Position numbers and translations under genes: made by a program
Notes under the pieces: model-generated
What the model was told of the DNA's origin: nothing
Database searches by the model: none
The model's input: only the letters and a program-made list of their open reading frames with translations
DNA from: an uncultured Verrucomicrobiota bacterium
GTDB taxonomy: Bacteria; Verrucomicrobiota; Verrucomicrobiia; Opitutales; Opitutaceae
DNA: 64,000 nucleotides
Assembly (NCBI GenBank): GCA_913058185.1
Contig: CAJXQX010000002.1
Span: 1 to 64,000, forward strand
Direction: 5' to 3'
In this document: positions 55,901-63,976 of the stretch, piece after piece
How the letters are laid out: the number at the start of each line of letters is the position of its first letter
Numbering within the stretch: the first letter of the stretch is position 1

Positions 55901-56665
55901 CTTCTGCATAAATTCCTGATTTTTTTCCTTAATCGCCAGTCGGACGGCAAGTTTGTCTTCGATGAGAACTTTGTTCACATTGAACGAAACTTCCTTGGAA
56001 AGATTATCCTCAAATTCCTCGGTAGATAGCCTGGTATCAATCACATAGGAATCACGGCCGAGACTAGCGGTTTGCAATCCGGTGTTGACGATGCCGCCCG
56101 GAGAGCCGAGGCCGAAAAGAAACGAGTTCGCTCCCCGATTGATGTCGATGCGATCCGCATTGTAGGAATCGAACGGAATGCTCGACGCAAAGTAGTTCGT
56201 GGTCCGCGTCGGCGCGGTCATACCGCGAACGCGATTGGCCGCATTCGGATTTTGGCGAGCTCCCGAATTGTCAATGTCACCCGGCCTCTGCTGGTCGTCG
56301 TTGCCCAGTCCCGCAGAAATCTGCTGGTAATCGCTGAGCCCACCGAAAGCTTCGGTAGCGGTCGTGTAGGCGAGAACTTCATCCAGGCTGGTCGCGCCGA
56401 TATCCTGCATAAAGTCTTTGGTGACGACCTGCACGGAAGTGGCGAGATCCTTGAGATTTGTATTCAAACGGCCACCGGCCAAAGTTTGCGTGGAGTAGTA
56501 GCCTTGATCCGCATTGGCATCTACTTCGAAGGGGGAGAGTTCAACTACAGCTTCATCATCCACTACACTTTGAGCAAACAGGCCCAAAGGAATAAAAAGT
56601 GCGCTCCAGAAGCACACTGATTTCCGCATAGAGAATGCGGTTAATTGCGAGGTATAATTGTTCAT
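52952..56665 (-). CDS. TonB-dependent outer-membrane receptor
   Basis: A 1237-residue receptor that would import oligosaccharides or a related ligand across the outer membrane using TonB energy. The signal-peptide-like N-terminus leads to VVELSPFEVDANADQGYYSTQTLAGGRLNT, the TonB-box/plug entry usual in Opitutales receptors. The plug (about 60-230) has VRGMTAPTRT and NRGANSFLFGLGSPGGIVNT. The 22-strand barrel ends with RSFVLSNSFSF and a terminal phenylalanine. Two EF-hand-like calcium loops (DENQDGIFD and DMNRNGYLDEIED) sit in an extracellular segment near residue 900. There is no SusD-type lipoprotein beside it. Start: ATG at 56665, or the ATG at 56629 directly before the hydrophobic signal; a TTG at 56674 is ignored. 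It ends in a strong terminator. Confidence 0.92.
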   Translation of the reverse strand: MNNYTSQLTAFSMRKSVCFWSALFIPLGLFAQSVVDDEAVVELSPFEVDANADQGYYSTQTLAGGRLNTNLKDLATSVQVVTKDFMQDIGATSLDEVLAYTTATEAFGGLSDYQQISAGLGNDDQQRPGDIDNSGARQNPNAANRVRGMTAPTRTTNYFASSIPFDSYNADRIDINRGANSFLFGLGSPGGIVNTGLQTASLGRDSYVIDTRLSTEEFEDNLSKEVSFNVNKVLIEDKLAVRLAIKEKNQEFMQKPAFSDQSRHFAAFTFKPSKEHNITFRGNYESGDTEFISVERNGPLETVSAWLGNIMGNNFGPVYDLNDNVMFPNSAGRMVFDVFGNLIRNSATPGYNVAYTGVDSNGDALNYGLYRNQFLKRNGWMLVYDGTEDANGLPTRAVDTGWTNNRIRPGSPTWDPFGNYAGQTWATFQTTPRQSFFGTSLINPATGEDYTRWNNQGLLNYDLFDFRKNLITGKNDINSNDFDRTMFSLEAVSDDGNYGISLDYSKEDFSRTGFSLSGSPRIDLDINYSHVVGPNSLFGDTNPNLGRLFFYASASDRTFIDEERDAARATAFAKLDFGDKFEDGFFSKLGRHTFSLLADENDFVRTSRTTEPLVMGNNADFHLSTDANVFQREGSAIFYISEPFLNAFDDPNFKLSDFHTTGLQGNANVHLPENHEVPLVFKSEGDPNVLTNRDGRLAYRDYGNYTSSFQPVEGNITGTETSSQALNVQSFLFNELLVANLGWRKDSVDVRRFNAERTTAATAPSPDKINISIHDPASFNLSRSDIITEKSEASNFGYGFVLKTPEQWMPEGHTLSFHYGENTNFVASPGQFDWFGNSLPGQDGTTKDYGFTYSAMDNKLVLRVTRYEGDIVNDTYGDASFAYRVFANVISRQYRDLWEARNMADENQDGIFDINTTGDLAGIDPDMNRNGYLDEIEDDPNFMSNYMSLNDFNTFMTEYEGVWTDFTLDQMNFTFSPKTATDEARVTTTQITTGVLSDTSDLKAEGYEFELTANPTRNLRLAFNASQGTVTRSNVAGGMGVLVNLFRDAFESVSQGPRLSSQGNPLGSELRAQGDTLYPANSLFGARMANSRQAGAYYLGQALDGSPTPEQAEWNYRFVGNYSIQEGRFKGINLGTAYRWTDRSAIGYPNLNDPNVPVIIPDVSKPYWNETRAYTDLWVGYRRKILNDKVSWKVQLNIRNIFADSDPIVVQTQPDGSPSRVAIPVPRSFVLSNSFSF

Positions 56666-56886
56666 ATTTTGCAACCGGACAAGCCATGTTGATAGTGATT
56701 CTTCAAACCCCTCCCTCGTTAAAACGCCTATCTCCGCTGAGTCCTAGAAACGCAAATAACGATCGATTGAGACGATCACCATACGAGTTGGCTTGGATTT
56801 CGGAAAAGTGGAATATAACGAACGGCGGGGCTGTCGATCTTCTGTCAGGAACTCACTATTTTCAGGGTGAACCGAGATTCGGGGTT

Positions 56887-56917
56887 GGGAGGTATTATTT
56901 GGGGCTAGGAGGTATTA
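56887..56917. promoter_or_regulatory. Direct repeat GGAGGTATTA with 20-bp period
   Basis: GGGAGGTATTA (56887-56897) and AGGAGGTATTA (56907-56917). The copies share 10 identical bases and are exactly 20 bp apart, two helical turns, so a regulator could bind both on one face. About 220 bp upstream of the receptor ATG. Confidence 0.55.
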
Positions 56918-56951
56918 GTTCACTCGAAGAATGAGAACACCTAATCTACTA

Positions 56952-56980
56952 TAGGGTATTTTTCCGGGATCGTATACCCT
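56952..56980. promoter_or_regulatory. Inverted repeat AGGGTAT / ATACCCT
   Basis: Perfect 7-bp arms (56952-56958 and 56973-56979) with a G/T-rich spacer, followed by GTTTATACCGGGGGGTGATA. The ATACCC and GGGGGGT segments resemble loose copies of the CCCC/GGGG element but do not fit its spacing. Confidence 0.4.
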
Positions 56981-57141
56981 GTTTATACCGGGGGGTGATA
57001 TTTCTCCGGGACCCGGCGCCTTGGCTTGCGACGCCGTCGAGCGACTCGCGCCGACCCATAAATGCCCATCATGCCCTCACCAAACGAGCAGATCTGCCCC
57101 GTCATCGAATCGGCGTGGTCGGTCGGCACCGGTAAGTGGTG

Positions 57142-58344
57142 TCATCGATCTGACAGATGTTGGTGCCACACGATGTCTCCGGTCTCGTTCTCAATATCGA
57201 GCTGGACCGATGCGTGGGCATACTCGCGGGTGTAGGTGTAACCCGAACGAATCGCCGGTCCCTTGGGCGCGCCCAACGGACGGTTATAGTCGGACGGATG
57301 TGTCATCCAAGTGCTGCTTTTCTTGGCATCATAGCTGTCTTTCAAATCGAAGTAACTGTAGCGCTCGGCGCAAATGAGAAACATCGCCAACTGGTAGTTA
57401 AACCGGCTTGGCGCACCCCCGCCCCGCTGGAGGGACTCGCCCTTCCCGGCGGCGTATGTTGGGGTTTCATCCGCATCCTGTTGGTTCCCGCCCAAATTAC
57501 AGGTGTAGGCGATGACAGCGCCCTGCCGGGCGGCTTGCTGAATGGCCGCAATGCCCTTGGCCACATAGTCCTGCTTCGCCATCCCCACCGCCCCTTCAAA
57601 TCCCTCGATGTAGGAACCGTCCAGAGCTTGCATTTGACTCAATCCCGAATCGGGAAAGCGCGCCCGCAGCACATTCGCAAGCATCAGCTTGTCCGGCCCC
57701 AACGCCTGCCGGGTATCTGCGATCATGAGGTCATAACTAGCCAGCACGGCTGTTTTCTTCTCCGGCCCGATTTCTTTGTGCAGATAAACCGGTTCCACCA
57801 CCTTGACCACGCCATCCAGAAAGAGCCCATCAATCGCAGGATCGGCACCCACCGCCATCGCGCTGTCGATCCACCAATCACGTAGCGCGGGATTGGTGAG
57901 ATCATACGCTGGAACCACATTTCGCACGAGTTTTTCATTACCATCTTTCCCGATCAAATAGGCCCCAGGAATATCCGCTAAAGTCGCGTTCGCAGCGTAG
58001 CTGCCGTAGTGCACGATCACGTTGCGATAATACAAAATTTTCGTGTTCGGATTGACCGTCTTAACGGCGCGAGCGGCCTTCAACGTTCCCGCCTCCACCG
58101 AGCCGGAATCCTTATGCCCAGTCGCTTTCTCAAACGTGATGAGCGGAAAGGTCGCGAGGTATTGAATCTCTTCAGCCGTGAACGCGGTATCTTTTCTGAT
58201 GTGCACATACAAGGGCACGCGGTCCCATGAAAACGCCGGCATCCGCTTCGAATTCGCTGCGGGCGTGGACGATGCCTCCGCCTGCAGTGCACTCAGCGGT
58301 GCCAGTAACATGGCGCTGAAGATAACGACAAAAATAGTTTTCAT
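57142..58344 (-). CDS. Putative secreted TIM-barrel glycoside hydrolase
   Basis: A 400-residue exported protein. Signal MKTIFVVIFSAMLLAPLSALQA. The core alternates strands and helices as in a (beta/alpha)8 barrel: VPLYVHIRKDTAF, ILYYRNVIVHYG, IDGLFLDGVV (aspartate 177 at a strand end) and ALDGSYIEGFEG (glutamate 247). That D/E pair at barrel strand ends would suit a retaining or inverting glycosidase. It resembles uncharacterised putative glycoside hydrolases, and possibly the GH168 endo-fucanases, but I cannot confirm either. It is 58 bp after a sulfatase on the same strand and 477 bp before the TonB receptor. Strong candidate for a new glycan-cutting enzyme. Confidence 0.6.
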   Translation of the reverse strand: MKTIFVVIFSAMLLAPLSALQAEASSTPAANSKRMPAFSWDRVPLYVHIRKDTAFTAEEIQYLATFPLITFEKATGHKDSGSVEAGTLKAARAVKTVNPNTKILYYRNVIVHYGSYAANATLADIPGAYLIGKDGNEKLVRNVVPAYDLTNPALRDWWIDSAMAVGADPAIDGLFLDGVVKVVEPVYLHKEIGPEKKTAVLASYDLMIADTRQALGPDKLMLANVLRARFPDSGLSQMQALDGSYIEGFEGAVGMAKQDYVAKGIAAIQQAARQGAVIAYTCNLGGNQQDADETPTYAAGKGESLQRGGGAPSRFNYQLAMFLICAERYSYFDLKDSYDAKKSSTWMTHPSDYNRPLGAPKGPAIRSGYTYTREYAHASVQLDIENETGDIVWHQHLSDR

Positions 58345-58402
58345 ATTAGTTCCGTAAAAACGGGTGATGATGTTATTCGTCCGACTCCTGCCAAACCCGC
58401 TT

Positions 58403-59719
58403 TTATTTGGATTTCGGACTGAGGCAGGTTGGATCCGCTTCGGTGGGCAACGTGGCGTTCCAGTCGAGCACCATTTTGGTCAATCTCGCTACGATTTCGG
58501 GGTGCGCCTTCGATTGATCCTTGGCGGCGTCCTCGGCCCGGTCCCATTGCAAATTGTGCAGTTCGGATTGGGTGCCGTCGAAATTACTCACCAGCTTCCA
58601 ATCACCGTCGCGAACGGCCAGACTATCCGCCCGATATCGCCAGAAGAACGGTTGGGTGCGGAGAACTGACTCGCCCTTGAACGCCGCTAAGAGGTTTTCG
58701 CCATCGCCTTGGGCCGCGGCGGGAGGAGTCACTCCGGCAGCCGCGCAGAAGGTGGGCAACAAATCGATCGCCGTGAGCACGGTGGTCTCATTTTGCATGC
58801 CTTCGGGCGTATGGCCCGGCCAACGCACAATAAAGGGCACCCGCACACCGCCTTCGAAGAGGCTGCGTTTACGGCCGCGTAACCCACCTGTTTCGCCCAG
58901 ACTGTAATAGTTGCGCCACGCACCCGGTTTTCCTTTCTGGTCCGGGCCACCGGTGTTCTCCGGGCCGTTGTCGCTGGAAAACACCACGATGGTGTTTTCC
59001 TCCAGGCCGTGGCGCTTCAAGGCATCCAAAATCATGCCGACTTTCCGGTCTCCGTCGGTGATGACCGCCGCGTAAACCTGCCGCCGTTCATCGAGATGCT
59101 GCCACATCTCCAGCGATGCTTCCGATGGATGGTGGGCCAGATGACTTTCGTGCAACCAAACATTCAAATAAAACGGGCGGTCCTTGTGAGTCTCAATGAA
59201 TTGCACCGCCCGGTTGGGGATGTCGTCGCCCTTGCGGTCGACCTTGGGTCCGGGTCCCCCAAAAACCGCCGATTCGTCGATTCCGTAGTCGGCCATGGTC
59301 GGCTTGCCGTCCCCCATGTGCCATTTGCCAAAATGTCCCGTCCGATAGCCGGCTGCTTTCAAATAGCGCGTAGTGGTGGGGGCTTTGGCGTCCAGCCAGT
59401 CCGGCATCTCCGGGCCTCGAGGTCCGCCGAAAACATGATTAATGCCAAAGCGCGCCGGATACCGCCCGGTCAGCGCGGCCACCCGACTCGGTGAACACAC
59501 GGGGTGAAGCACATTGAACTGCTGAAAAATGATGCCCTCGCTGGCGAGTCTGTCGATAATGGGCGTCTTCAGCCACGTGTTGCCATGGGATGACAAATCG
59601 CCCCACCCCCAGTCATCGGCGTAGATGAAGACGATATTGGGCGGCGGTGATTCGGCGACGGATACCGTGCGAAGCACCGCGGCGAAACCGAGGAAAACGA
59701 TCCAAGTTTTGAATTTCAT
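58403..59719 (-). CDS. Secreted type I sulfatase (CSPSR active site), paralogue of the fused sulfatase at 26467
   Basis: A 438-residue sulfatase. Signal MKFKTWIVFLGFAAVLRTVS, metal site NIVFIYADDWGWGDLSSHG, formylglycine motif C-S-P-S-R with cysteine near 75, TGHFGKWHMGDG and SSDNGPENTGG. The sequence is close to the C-terminal half of the fusion at 26467 (shared ADDWG-GDL, PVCSPSRVA, PARF/Y, MPDWLD, HFGKWH, SDNGPE). One gene may have arisen from the other by fusion to or release from the beta-helix module. It heads a unit with the putative glycosidase. Confidence 0.95.
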   Translation of the reverse strand: MKFKTWIVFLGFAAVLRTVSVAESPPPNIVFIYADDWGWGDLSSHGNTWLKTPIIDRLASEGIIFQQFNVLHPVCSPSRVAALTGRYPARFGINHVFGGPRGPEMPDWLDAKAPTTTRYLKAAGYRTGHFGKWHMGDGKPTMADYGIDESAVFGGPGPKVDRKGDDIPNRAVQFIETHKDRPFYLNVWLHESHLAHHPSEASLEMWQHLDERRQVYAAVITDGDRKVGMILDALKRHGLEENTIVVFSSDNGPENTGGPDQKGKPGAWRNYYSLGETGGLRGRKRSLFEGGVRVPFIVRWPGHTPEGMQNETTVLTAIDLLPTFCAAAGVTPPAAAQGDGENLLAAFKGESVLRTQPFFWRYRADSLAVRDGDWKLVSNFDGTQSELHNLQWDRAEDAAKDQSKAHPEIVARLTKMVLDWNATLPTEADPTCLSPKSK

Positions 59720-59782
59720 AATGGGAACAATGGGGCGATTTCTGATCCCACTCAGGATCGTGATTTGGGTTTGGGAGTTGTT

Positions 59783-59813
59783 CGCTACGCGGAAACAGCT
59801 TGGTGGCGTAGCG
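59783..59813. repeat. Hairpin CGCTACGC / GCGTAGCG
   Basis: Perfect 8-bp arms with a 15-bp loop, in the 168-bp gap between the propeller gene and the sulfatase. Likely a REP-type or stabilising structure. Confidence 0.45.
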
Positions 59814-59887
59814 CCAATACTTACGGACGGGACAGTGCCGCTAAGGCAACGGACCGAATCGGGACCAAGTCAGACCATCTACTCATT

Positions 59888-60946
59888 CTAGAATTCTCCA
59901 TTCCAGTTTTCGATATTGATGACAAATCCGGCGGTGGGATCGTCATCACCCAGACAAGCTAGGAACAGATATTCTGGCTTTCCGTCTTTCCACAAAATGT
60001 GAGGCCGTTCCGTGCGGGCCAGTTTCGCCCCGAAGTAGAACGTGTTGGTTTCGTAGCCGACTTTGGGCTCTCCCCAATCAATGCCATCTTTCGAGGCGTA
60101 AATCAAACCGGGGCGAAAACCGCCGGGCCTAATTTTGGCTGCCGGAATCGGGCTCCCGTTCAACAAATTAATTACCCCCGTCCGATCCTCCACGATCATG
60201 TAGTAGACCCCGTTGTAGCGGAAAATATAGGGATCCTCGAGATCCACTTGGTCGGCGGCATAGCTGATAACAGGGTTGCCTGCGTAATTCACGTAGGGGC
60301 CTTCCAGACGATCGCTTTCCGCAAAGGAAATTTCCCGAAACGCTTTCTGATCACCGCTTTTATTGGTCATCGATTTGAAGTAGATGCGGAACTTCTCCTC
60401 CGGCGTGACGACGAAAGTGGGATTGGAAGCATGCACAATTTCCGCCCCGGCCATCATTCCGGATGCCGGGATCACGGGATTCAACGGACTCTCTTGCCAT
60501 GGCCCATCCAGTGATTTGGCGGTGGCAAGACCGACCTCCTGGCGATTCAGTACCAAGTGATTGTTCTTCAGGAAAACGAGAACGTAAGTATCCCCTACTT
60601 TCGAAACCTGAGGATTGTGATAGGTGGCCTCATCACTCTCAAAAGTGATGCCCACAAACGTGTAGGGGCCTTCCGGTTTGTCCGCCGTATAATGCCCAAT
60701 CTTACTGTGTTTGGACCAGATGCCCTTGTTGGGAATAATGGAGCAGAATACGTGAAGCTTTCCGTCTTCGTCGTAAATGGGAGCCATGCAGTGATTCCAA
60801 AAACCTTCGTCCGCCGGAATGATGTAGGCGCCCGAAACCTGCGCCTCCAAAAACGAAGACGCTTCCGTTGCTGATAACTGGCCGCTTAAAGCACCCATCA
60901 TTAGAATAGCGGACAGGCCTATTTCGGTTAATATATTTTTCATCAT
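59888..60946 (-). CDS. Secreted five-bladed beta-propeller glycosidase (GH43/GH117/GH32-like)
   Basis: A 352-residue exported protein. Signal MMKNILTEIGLSAILMMGAL, then repeated blades: EGFWNHCMAPIYDEDGKLHVFC, ATYHNPQVSKVGDTYVLVFL, VHASNPTFVVTPEEKFRIYF and VDLEDPYIFRYNGVYYMIVED. This NP/DP pattern is typical of GH43-clan and GH117 propellers, whose acids lie at blade tips. The exact family and linkage cannot be told; arabinan, xylan, and 3,6-anhydro-galactose enzymes all share it. The ATG pair at 60946/60943 begins the signal. Divergent from the sensor kinase gene at 61238, with which it shares a 291-bp promoter region. Confidence 0.8.
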   Translation of the reverse strand: MMKNILTEIGLSAILMMGALSGQLSATEASSFLEAQVSGAYIIPADEGFWNHCMAPIYDEDGKLHVFCSIIPNKGIWSKHSKIGHYTADKPEGPYTFVGITFESDEATYHNPQVSKVGDTYVLVFLKNNHLVLNRQEVGLATAKSLDGPWQESPLNPVIPASGMMAGAEIVHASNPTFVVTPEEKFRIYFKSMTNKSGDQKAFREISFAESDRLEGPYVNYAGNPVISYAADQVDLEDPYIFRYNGVYYMIVEDRTGVINLLNGSPIPAAKIRPGGFRPGLIYASKDGIDWGEPKVGYETNTFYFGAKLARTERPHILWKDGKPEYLFLACLGDDDPTAGFVINIENWNGEF

Positions 60947-61152
60947 AGATTCAGTTGTTAAGCGGGAACGCACAGGGAAATGAGCCTCATCATTGAAGCT
61001 CTGTACAGGCGGCTACTCAAAGTGCGAGCGAAGGAAGTTTCGGAGTGGAATCACAACCCTATCAACATCCGCACGCACTGGGTATCCCGCATTCACGGGG
61101 AAAGTCGAATCGGACAAGCAGCGTAACCGCACGCCCACTCGGCCTACCCTTG

Positions 61153-61169
61153 TATTCACCGGGTGAATA
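61153..61169. promoter_or_regulatory. Perfect palindrome in the divergent propeller/sensor-kinase promoter
   Basis: TATTCACCGGGTGAATA: 8-bp arms around a central G, followed by the A/T-rich TTTAAATTAAG, about 70 bp upstream of the sensor kinase ATG. A symmetric site of this size fits a dimeric regulator; autoregulation by the two-component system is one option. A TACCCT half-site lies at 61145. Confidence 0.65.
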
Positions 61170-61237
61170 TTTAAATTAAGACCCACGGGAGTAGGAACAA
61201 CTGGACTGATGACTCGGAAATACCTATCACCGAACCC

Positions 61238-63205
61238 ATGCGAGCCCCCGTTTGGCCACTACCCCTGTTGCTGTTGGCTGGCTTTTTCTCCACCCTTTGT
61301 TCCGCGAATTCCCCGGAGCAACATTCTCTGTCTGAACTGGAACAGCGGCTGCAGGAAATTGATGACCAACGCTCCAGCCTAGCGAACTACAATCTGACCG
61401 GTGGCATCGGCGCCATCGGCTTTCGTTCTCCCGCCTACCCCACCCCCAACCAATCCGAATGGATCGAAATCGATTTCGGAGAAGTCGCTCCTCTCGATCA
61501 GGTGCTTCTCGTCCCCGCAATTAGACGCGATGGCGTCATGGGATTCCAAGCCGACGGATTCCCCGTTGCTTTTCGATTGCTGGCCGGAACGCACGAAGAC
61601 CGCACCGGCACGGTCGTGGCGGAATTTGACGGGAGTGAAAATCTATTACCTCGCATCGCTCCACTGGTCATCTCCTGTGACGGCGTTTTGGCCTCTTGGA
61701 TACGACTCGAGACCACCACGCTTTCCCTGCGTGAGTTTGACGCGAAATATGCTCTCCAGCTCTCCGAGATTTTGGCCTTTTCGGGCGAAGAGAATGTTGC
61801 CCTAAACCGACCGGTGAAATTCCCCGACAACCGTGGTGACTCGTCTGCCCCGGGGTGGCCAAATTCTGCCTTAGTGGATGGATTTCTGCCGTATTTAATG
61901 GCTTCAGCCCACGGAGAAAAAAGCGTGGCCTATCTCGCGTCGCCGCTCGCGACTGACCACCCCGCCCTGCTGATTGATCTCGGGGCGAACTATCCGATCT
62001 CCCGACTTCACCTCCACGCGGTTGATCAAGGCGACACCGTGCCGCAGGCCTACACCGGGGATATCGGGATTCCTCGCGTCCTCTGGGTAGAGGGTGCGAA
62101 TGATCCCGACTTTCAGGATGCCAAATTTTTAACCGAATTGCGCCATAGCACCCCCTACGACGTAGGGCCGATTCTGATGTTGGCATTCCCGGAATTCAAT
62201 TGCCGCTACGTGCGTCTGACTGTGATGGAAGCAAACCACGATCCGCTCTACCCGAAATTCCCTTCCCGTTTTGGGTTTGCCGAAATCGAGCTTTTTTCTC
62301 GCGGCGAAAATATCGCATTGCACAAGCTCGTCACCATCAACTTCGAGCCCGCTGACGACCTACGCCCTATCGTGAATCTGACCGATGGTTGCAACTATTT
62401 TGGCACGATCTTGTCCATCCGAGAATGGCTGAACCAACTGGCCTTGCGACACGAAATCGAACGGGATCGCCCGTTGTTCAGCGCTGAACTTAACCGCCGC
62501 TACCTCCACCAAAAGAACATCGTGACCCAGCTGTCCGGACTCGCCGTCGTGCTGGCCTTCGGCTGCGTCGTCATCTTTCTAATCGACCGAAATCACCAAC
62601 ATCGGGCCGTCGAGGAAACCCGCAAACGAATCGCAGCCGATCTCCATGATGAACTCGGGGCCGACCTCCACGCCTTGGGTCTATTGAGTGATCTGGCCTA
62701 CTCCGCCAGGTCGACCCCGCAGAAGTTGGGCGGCTTCTTGCAGCGTATCCGCGCCATCACCGAACGCACGGGCAAGGCGGCGCTCCACTGCACCAACCTA
62801 CTCGAAGCCGAGGACCTGCACAAAGATCTCGTCAATGATGTCCGCAATACGTCCACCCGCATTCTAGCCGACTTGGAGCAATCCGTCGAAATCGAAGGAG
62901 CCGATCAATTACGGCGGCTCAGTCCGCGCAAGAACTTGGACCTGCTCCTATTTTACCAAGAGTGCCTCATCAATATCATCCGTCACTCCGAGGCGACCTG
63001 GGTTAAGACCCGCTTGAAGGCGATCGGCAGACAAATCTATCTCACCGTGGAGGATAATGGTTGCGGCCTCGATGGTCACATTCCTTCGTCGCTAAAACGA
63101 CGCGCCCGCCTACTTGGGGCGAATGTGGACGTTCGCTCCGTCGTCCCCTCCGGCTCTGTCATCATGTTGCGCCTCAAAACCCGCTGGTTAAATATCCGAA
63201 AGTGA
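61238..63205 (+). CDS. Sensor histidine kinase with large extracytoplasmic carbohydrate-binding-like region
   Basis: A 655-residue membrane kinase. Signal/anchor MRAPVWPLPLLLLAGFFSTLC, then about 400 extracytoplasmic residues in two beta-rich discoidin-like (F5/8C or CBM32-type) segments (SEWIEIDFGEVAPLDQVLLV, LLIDLGANYPISRLHLHAV, NCRYVRLTVME). One transmembrane helix follows (about 435-455, VTQLSGLAVVLAFGCVVIFLI). The cytoplasmic part has the HisKA_3 phospho-acceptor RKRIAADLHDELGADLHALG, the N-box ECLINIIRHSEATWV and the G-box VEDNGCGLDG. HisKA_3 kinases pair with NarL-type regulators, and one follows in a GTGA overlap. The ectodomain suggests direct sensing of a sugar polymer, which is inference. 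The gene faces away from the sulfatase cluster. Confidence 0.9.
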   Translation: MRAPVWPLPLLLLAGFFSTLCSANSPEQHSLSELEQRLQEIDDQRSSLANYNLTGGIGAIGFRSPAYPTPNQSEWIEIDFGEVAPLDQVLLVPAIRRDGVMGFQADGFPVAFRLLAGTHEDRTGTVVAEFDGSENLLPRIAPLVISCDGVLASWIRLETTTLSLREFDAKYALQLSEILAFSGEENVALNRPVKFPDNRGDSSAPGWPNSALVDGFLPYLMASAHGEKSVAYLASPLATDHPALLIDLGANYPISRLHLHAVDQGDTVPQAYTGDIGIPRVLWVEGANDPDFQDAKFLTELRHSTPYDVGPILMLAFPEFNCRYVRLTVMEANHDPLYPKFPSRFGFAEIELFSRGENIALHKLVTINFEPADDLRPIVNLTDGCNYFGTILSIREWLNQLALRHEIERDRPLFSAELNRRYLHQKNIVTQLSGLAVVLAFGCVVIFLIDRNHQHRAVEETRKRIAADLHDELGADLHALGLLSDLAYSARSTPQKLGGFLQRIRAITERTGKAALHCTNLLEAEDLHKDLVNDVRNTSTRILADLEQSVEIEGADQLRRLSPRKNLDLLLFYQECLINIIRHSEATWVKTRLKAIGRQIYLTVEDNGCGLDGHIPSSLKRRARLLGANVDVRSVVPSGSVIMLRLKTRWLNIRK

Positions 63206-63855
63206 AAAAAGGCATCCAAGTCATGTTGGTGGAGGACAATCCTCGCTATCGCGAAAGCATCGCACTCGCCTTGGAAGAGTCCGCCGATATCGAACTCATC
63301 GGTGAGTTTGGCACCTCCGAGATCGCGCTGCGCAGGCTGAAAGCTGGGGCAGCGCCCGATCTCATCCTACTGGACCTTCGTCTGCCGGGCATGGATGGGC
63401 TCGCCGCCATTCCTCTGTTTCTTGAAGCCTCGGCCGACGTAAAGATCATGATCCTCACGCAGTCGAATAGCGATGCCGATGTGTTGCGCGCGATTTCACT
63501 GGGCGCATCCGGATACCTCCTAAAATCATCGACGGTCGACCGCACCCTCGAGGGCATCCGCACCGTGATGGACGGAGGAGCATCTCTCGATGCCAGCGTC
63601 GCCAACTTCATTCTTAACGCCCTCCAGACGCGGCTGCCCAAAGAGGACGTCGACGGACTCCTAACCGCGCGCCAACAGGAAGTCCTCATCCTACTGAGTG
63701 AAGGCCTCGTGAAGAAGGAAATCGCCGACCGCCTGTCCATCAGCTACGCCACCGTCGACGAGCACGTCGACCACATCTACCGCCGTCTCGGCGTTCGCAA
63801 TGCGCCGTCCGCGGTCAACAAAGCCCACCTGCTTGGCCTCCTCCTAGTTCAGTAG
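63202..63855 (+). CDS. NarL/FixJ-family response regulator
   Basis: A 217-residue regulator. The receiver has the acidic pair in VMLVEDN, the phospho-acceptor in LILLDLRLPGMDG, the switch threonine in MILTQS and lysine in YLLKSS. The C-terminal LuxR-type DNA-binding domain reads LTARQQEVLILLSEGLVKKEIADRLSISYATVDEHVDHIYRRLGV. I chose the GTG at 63202, whose bases overlap the kinase stop (GTGA); the ATG at 63061 lies within the kinase and would add an unrelated leader. Members of this family bind TACYYMT-type half-sites as pairs, which resembles the TACCCC arms of the dyads upstream of the sulfatase operons. That link is inference. Confidence 0.92.
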   Translation: MKKGIQVMLVEDNPRYRESIALALEESADIELIGEFGTSEIALRRLKAGAAPDLILLDLRLPGMDGLAAIPLFLEASADVKIMILTQSNSDADVLRAISLGASGYLLKSSTVDRTLEGIRTVMDGGASLDASVANFILNALQTRLPKEDVDGLLTARQQEVLILLSEGLVKKEIADRLSISYATVDEHVDHIYRRLGVRNAPSAVNKAHLLGLLLVQ

Positions 63856-63957
63856 TCCGCGCCACCTCGCCGAAGGCAAAAGACACCGAGGCAGGGCGTG
63901 CGCGACCAGCGCCGCCGATCAATGCCGTTCCACCCGTTACCAAAGGACGCGTAAAGA

Positions 63958-63976
63958 GTCGGGCATAAAGCCCGAC
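63958..63976. terminator. Hairpin GTCGGGC-ATAAA-GCCCGAC after the response regulator
   Basis: Perfect 7-bp arms with a 5-base loop, about 100 bp beyond the regulator stop. The T-run is poor (CCACATTATT), so it may be a REP-type intergenic element as well as a terminator. The 63856-63957 stretch has no gene. Confidence 0.5.

Larger units (their letters stand above)
56666..57141. other. Regulatory gap upstream of the TonB receptor
   Basis: 476 bp with no gene. It holds the direct repeat and dyads listed separately. The base composition is lower in GC than the coding sequence. Confidence 0.5.

Noticed and set aside
59731-59750. GGGGCGATTTCTGATCCC upstream of the sulfatase at 58403 as a regulatory dyad of the same family
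   Set aside because: Runs in opposite order, spacer length wrong, last run only three bases.
4059-61237. Direct repeats of the tRNA-Cys 3' end that would mark an integrated island
   Set aside because: I found no second copy by eye within the window, so the insertion idea is kept only as a hypothesis.
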